64,000 bases of DNA, taken from Roseomonas indoligenes. GTDB lineage: Bacteria; Pseudomonadota; Alphaproteobacteria; Acetobacterales; Acetobacteraceae. The stretch's first letter is position 1, and the number at the start of each line of letters is the position of its first letter. Under the pieces are notes generated by a model. It worked only from the letters and a program-made list of their open reading frames with translations, was not told where the DNA came from and ran no database searches. Below, one piece after another: positions 63,959-64,000 of this stretch. The DNA is taken from the NCBI RefSeq assembly GCF_017813365.1, contig NZ_JAGIZA010000005.1, positions 343,641 through 407,640 of the forward strand, read 5' to 3'. The position numbers and the translations under genes were made by a program.

Positions 63959-64000
63959 ATGGCGCGTTTGTTCTGGCTGTCTGATGAGGCCTGGGCGGCC
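63959..64000 (+). CDS. IS5-family transposase, N-terminal fragment (runs off the right edge)
   Basis: Fourteen codons read MARLFWLSDEAWAA, a typical opening of IS5-type (IS427/IS1031-like) transposases, whose next residues would be the winged DUF4096 region before the DDE catalytic part. AGGAGG stands 6 bases before the ATG. The transposase moves the element by cut and paste. The rest is outside the window. Confidence 0.75.
   Translation, partial: MARLFWLSDEAWAA

Larger units (their letters stand above)
63881..64000 (+). mobile_element. Left end of an IS5-family insertion sequence (IS427-like)
   Basis: Coding similarity of the kinase breaks at 63880, after a TA at 63879-63880 that may be the target. 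GGTAGGGAACCCAAAC begins the element. About 78 bases later a transposase gene starts. The family is inferred from the transposase N-terminus and the TA target. The right end is outside the window, so terminal repeats could not be compared. Confidence 0.75.

Overview
The window is very GC-rich, densely coded alphaproteobacterial DNA. The gene set (tripartite tricarboxylate transporter genes, orphan Bug-type receptors, a mutS-glnD pair, DUF1491 and DUF1289 proteins, an Mla operon) fits a free-living member of the Acetobacteraceae of the Roseomonas kind. That placement is an inference from gene content and style, not from a marker gene. No tRNA, rRNA or CRISPR array was seen.

Layout. 1-4.1 kb: the end of a sensor kinase, then a secreted OmpA-like protein, a MotA/TolQ/ExbB-type proton-channel protein and a coiled-coil OmpA/MotB-like protein, which look like one envelope machine. 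4.1-10.2 kb: an orphan peptide-type binding protein, DUF1491, a DUF429-like protein, a Tyr/Pro repeat protein, and a ketopantoate reductase/M20 hydrolase pair. 10.4-20.6 kb: tctBA, an Na+/H+ antiporter, an HpaI-type aldolase, an EAL-PAS protein, a DDAH-like amidinohydrolase, a GlcD-like flavoprotein and an MFS transporter. 20.6-30.3 kb: the overlapping mutS-glnD pair, a second orphan peptide-type binding protein and maeB. 30.5-31.6 kb: a methyltransferase.

31.6-33.5 kb is a less GC-rich patch of small orphan genes with a scrap of a tyrosine integrase, probably a decayed island. 33.5-40.2 kb: a Bug receptor, AEC carrier, LigE-like GST, glpK, an NfeD/SPFH membrane pair and an IclR regulator. 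40.5-47.6 kb: a two-gene RND efflux pump and a lone molybdenum hydroxylase large subunit. 47.7-53.6 kb: a small membrane protein, then an amine oxidase followed by an Mla lipid transport operon (STAS-MlaE fusion, MlaF, MlaD, lipoprotein). 53.7-61.5 kb: an SDR, a chemoreceptor with a PilZ tail, a Bug receptor, DUF1289, a SpoU/TrmH methyltransferase, a class IV aminotransferase, a Band-7-like protein and a phytanoyl-CoA dioxygenase-like enzyme.

61.9-64.0 kb: a ParD-like ribbon-helix-helix gene overlaps a GAF-PAS-PAS histidine kinase. The kinase is cut inside its ATPase domain by an IS5-like insertion sequence. The start of the transposase is visible, and its ribosome binding site lies in a perfect hairpin.

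The most notable signals are the MotA/OmpA-type envelope cassette, the RHH-kinase pair broken by the IS and the hairpin over the IS start site. Others are a 62-66 bp hairpin element present twice between convergent genes, the small-gene island, and two domain fusions that tie c-di-GMP to signalling (EAL-PAS and chemoreceptor-PilZ).
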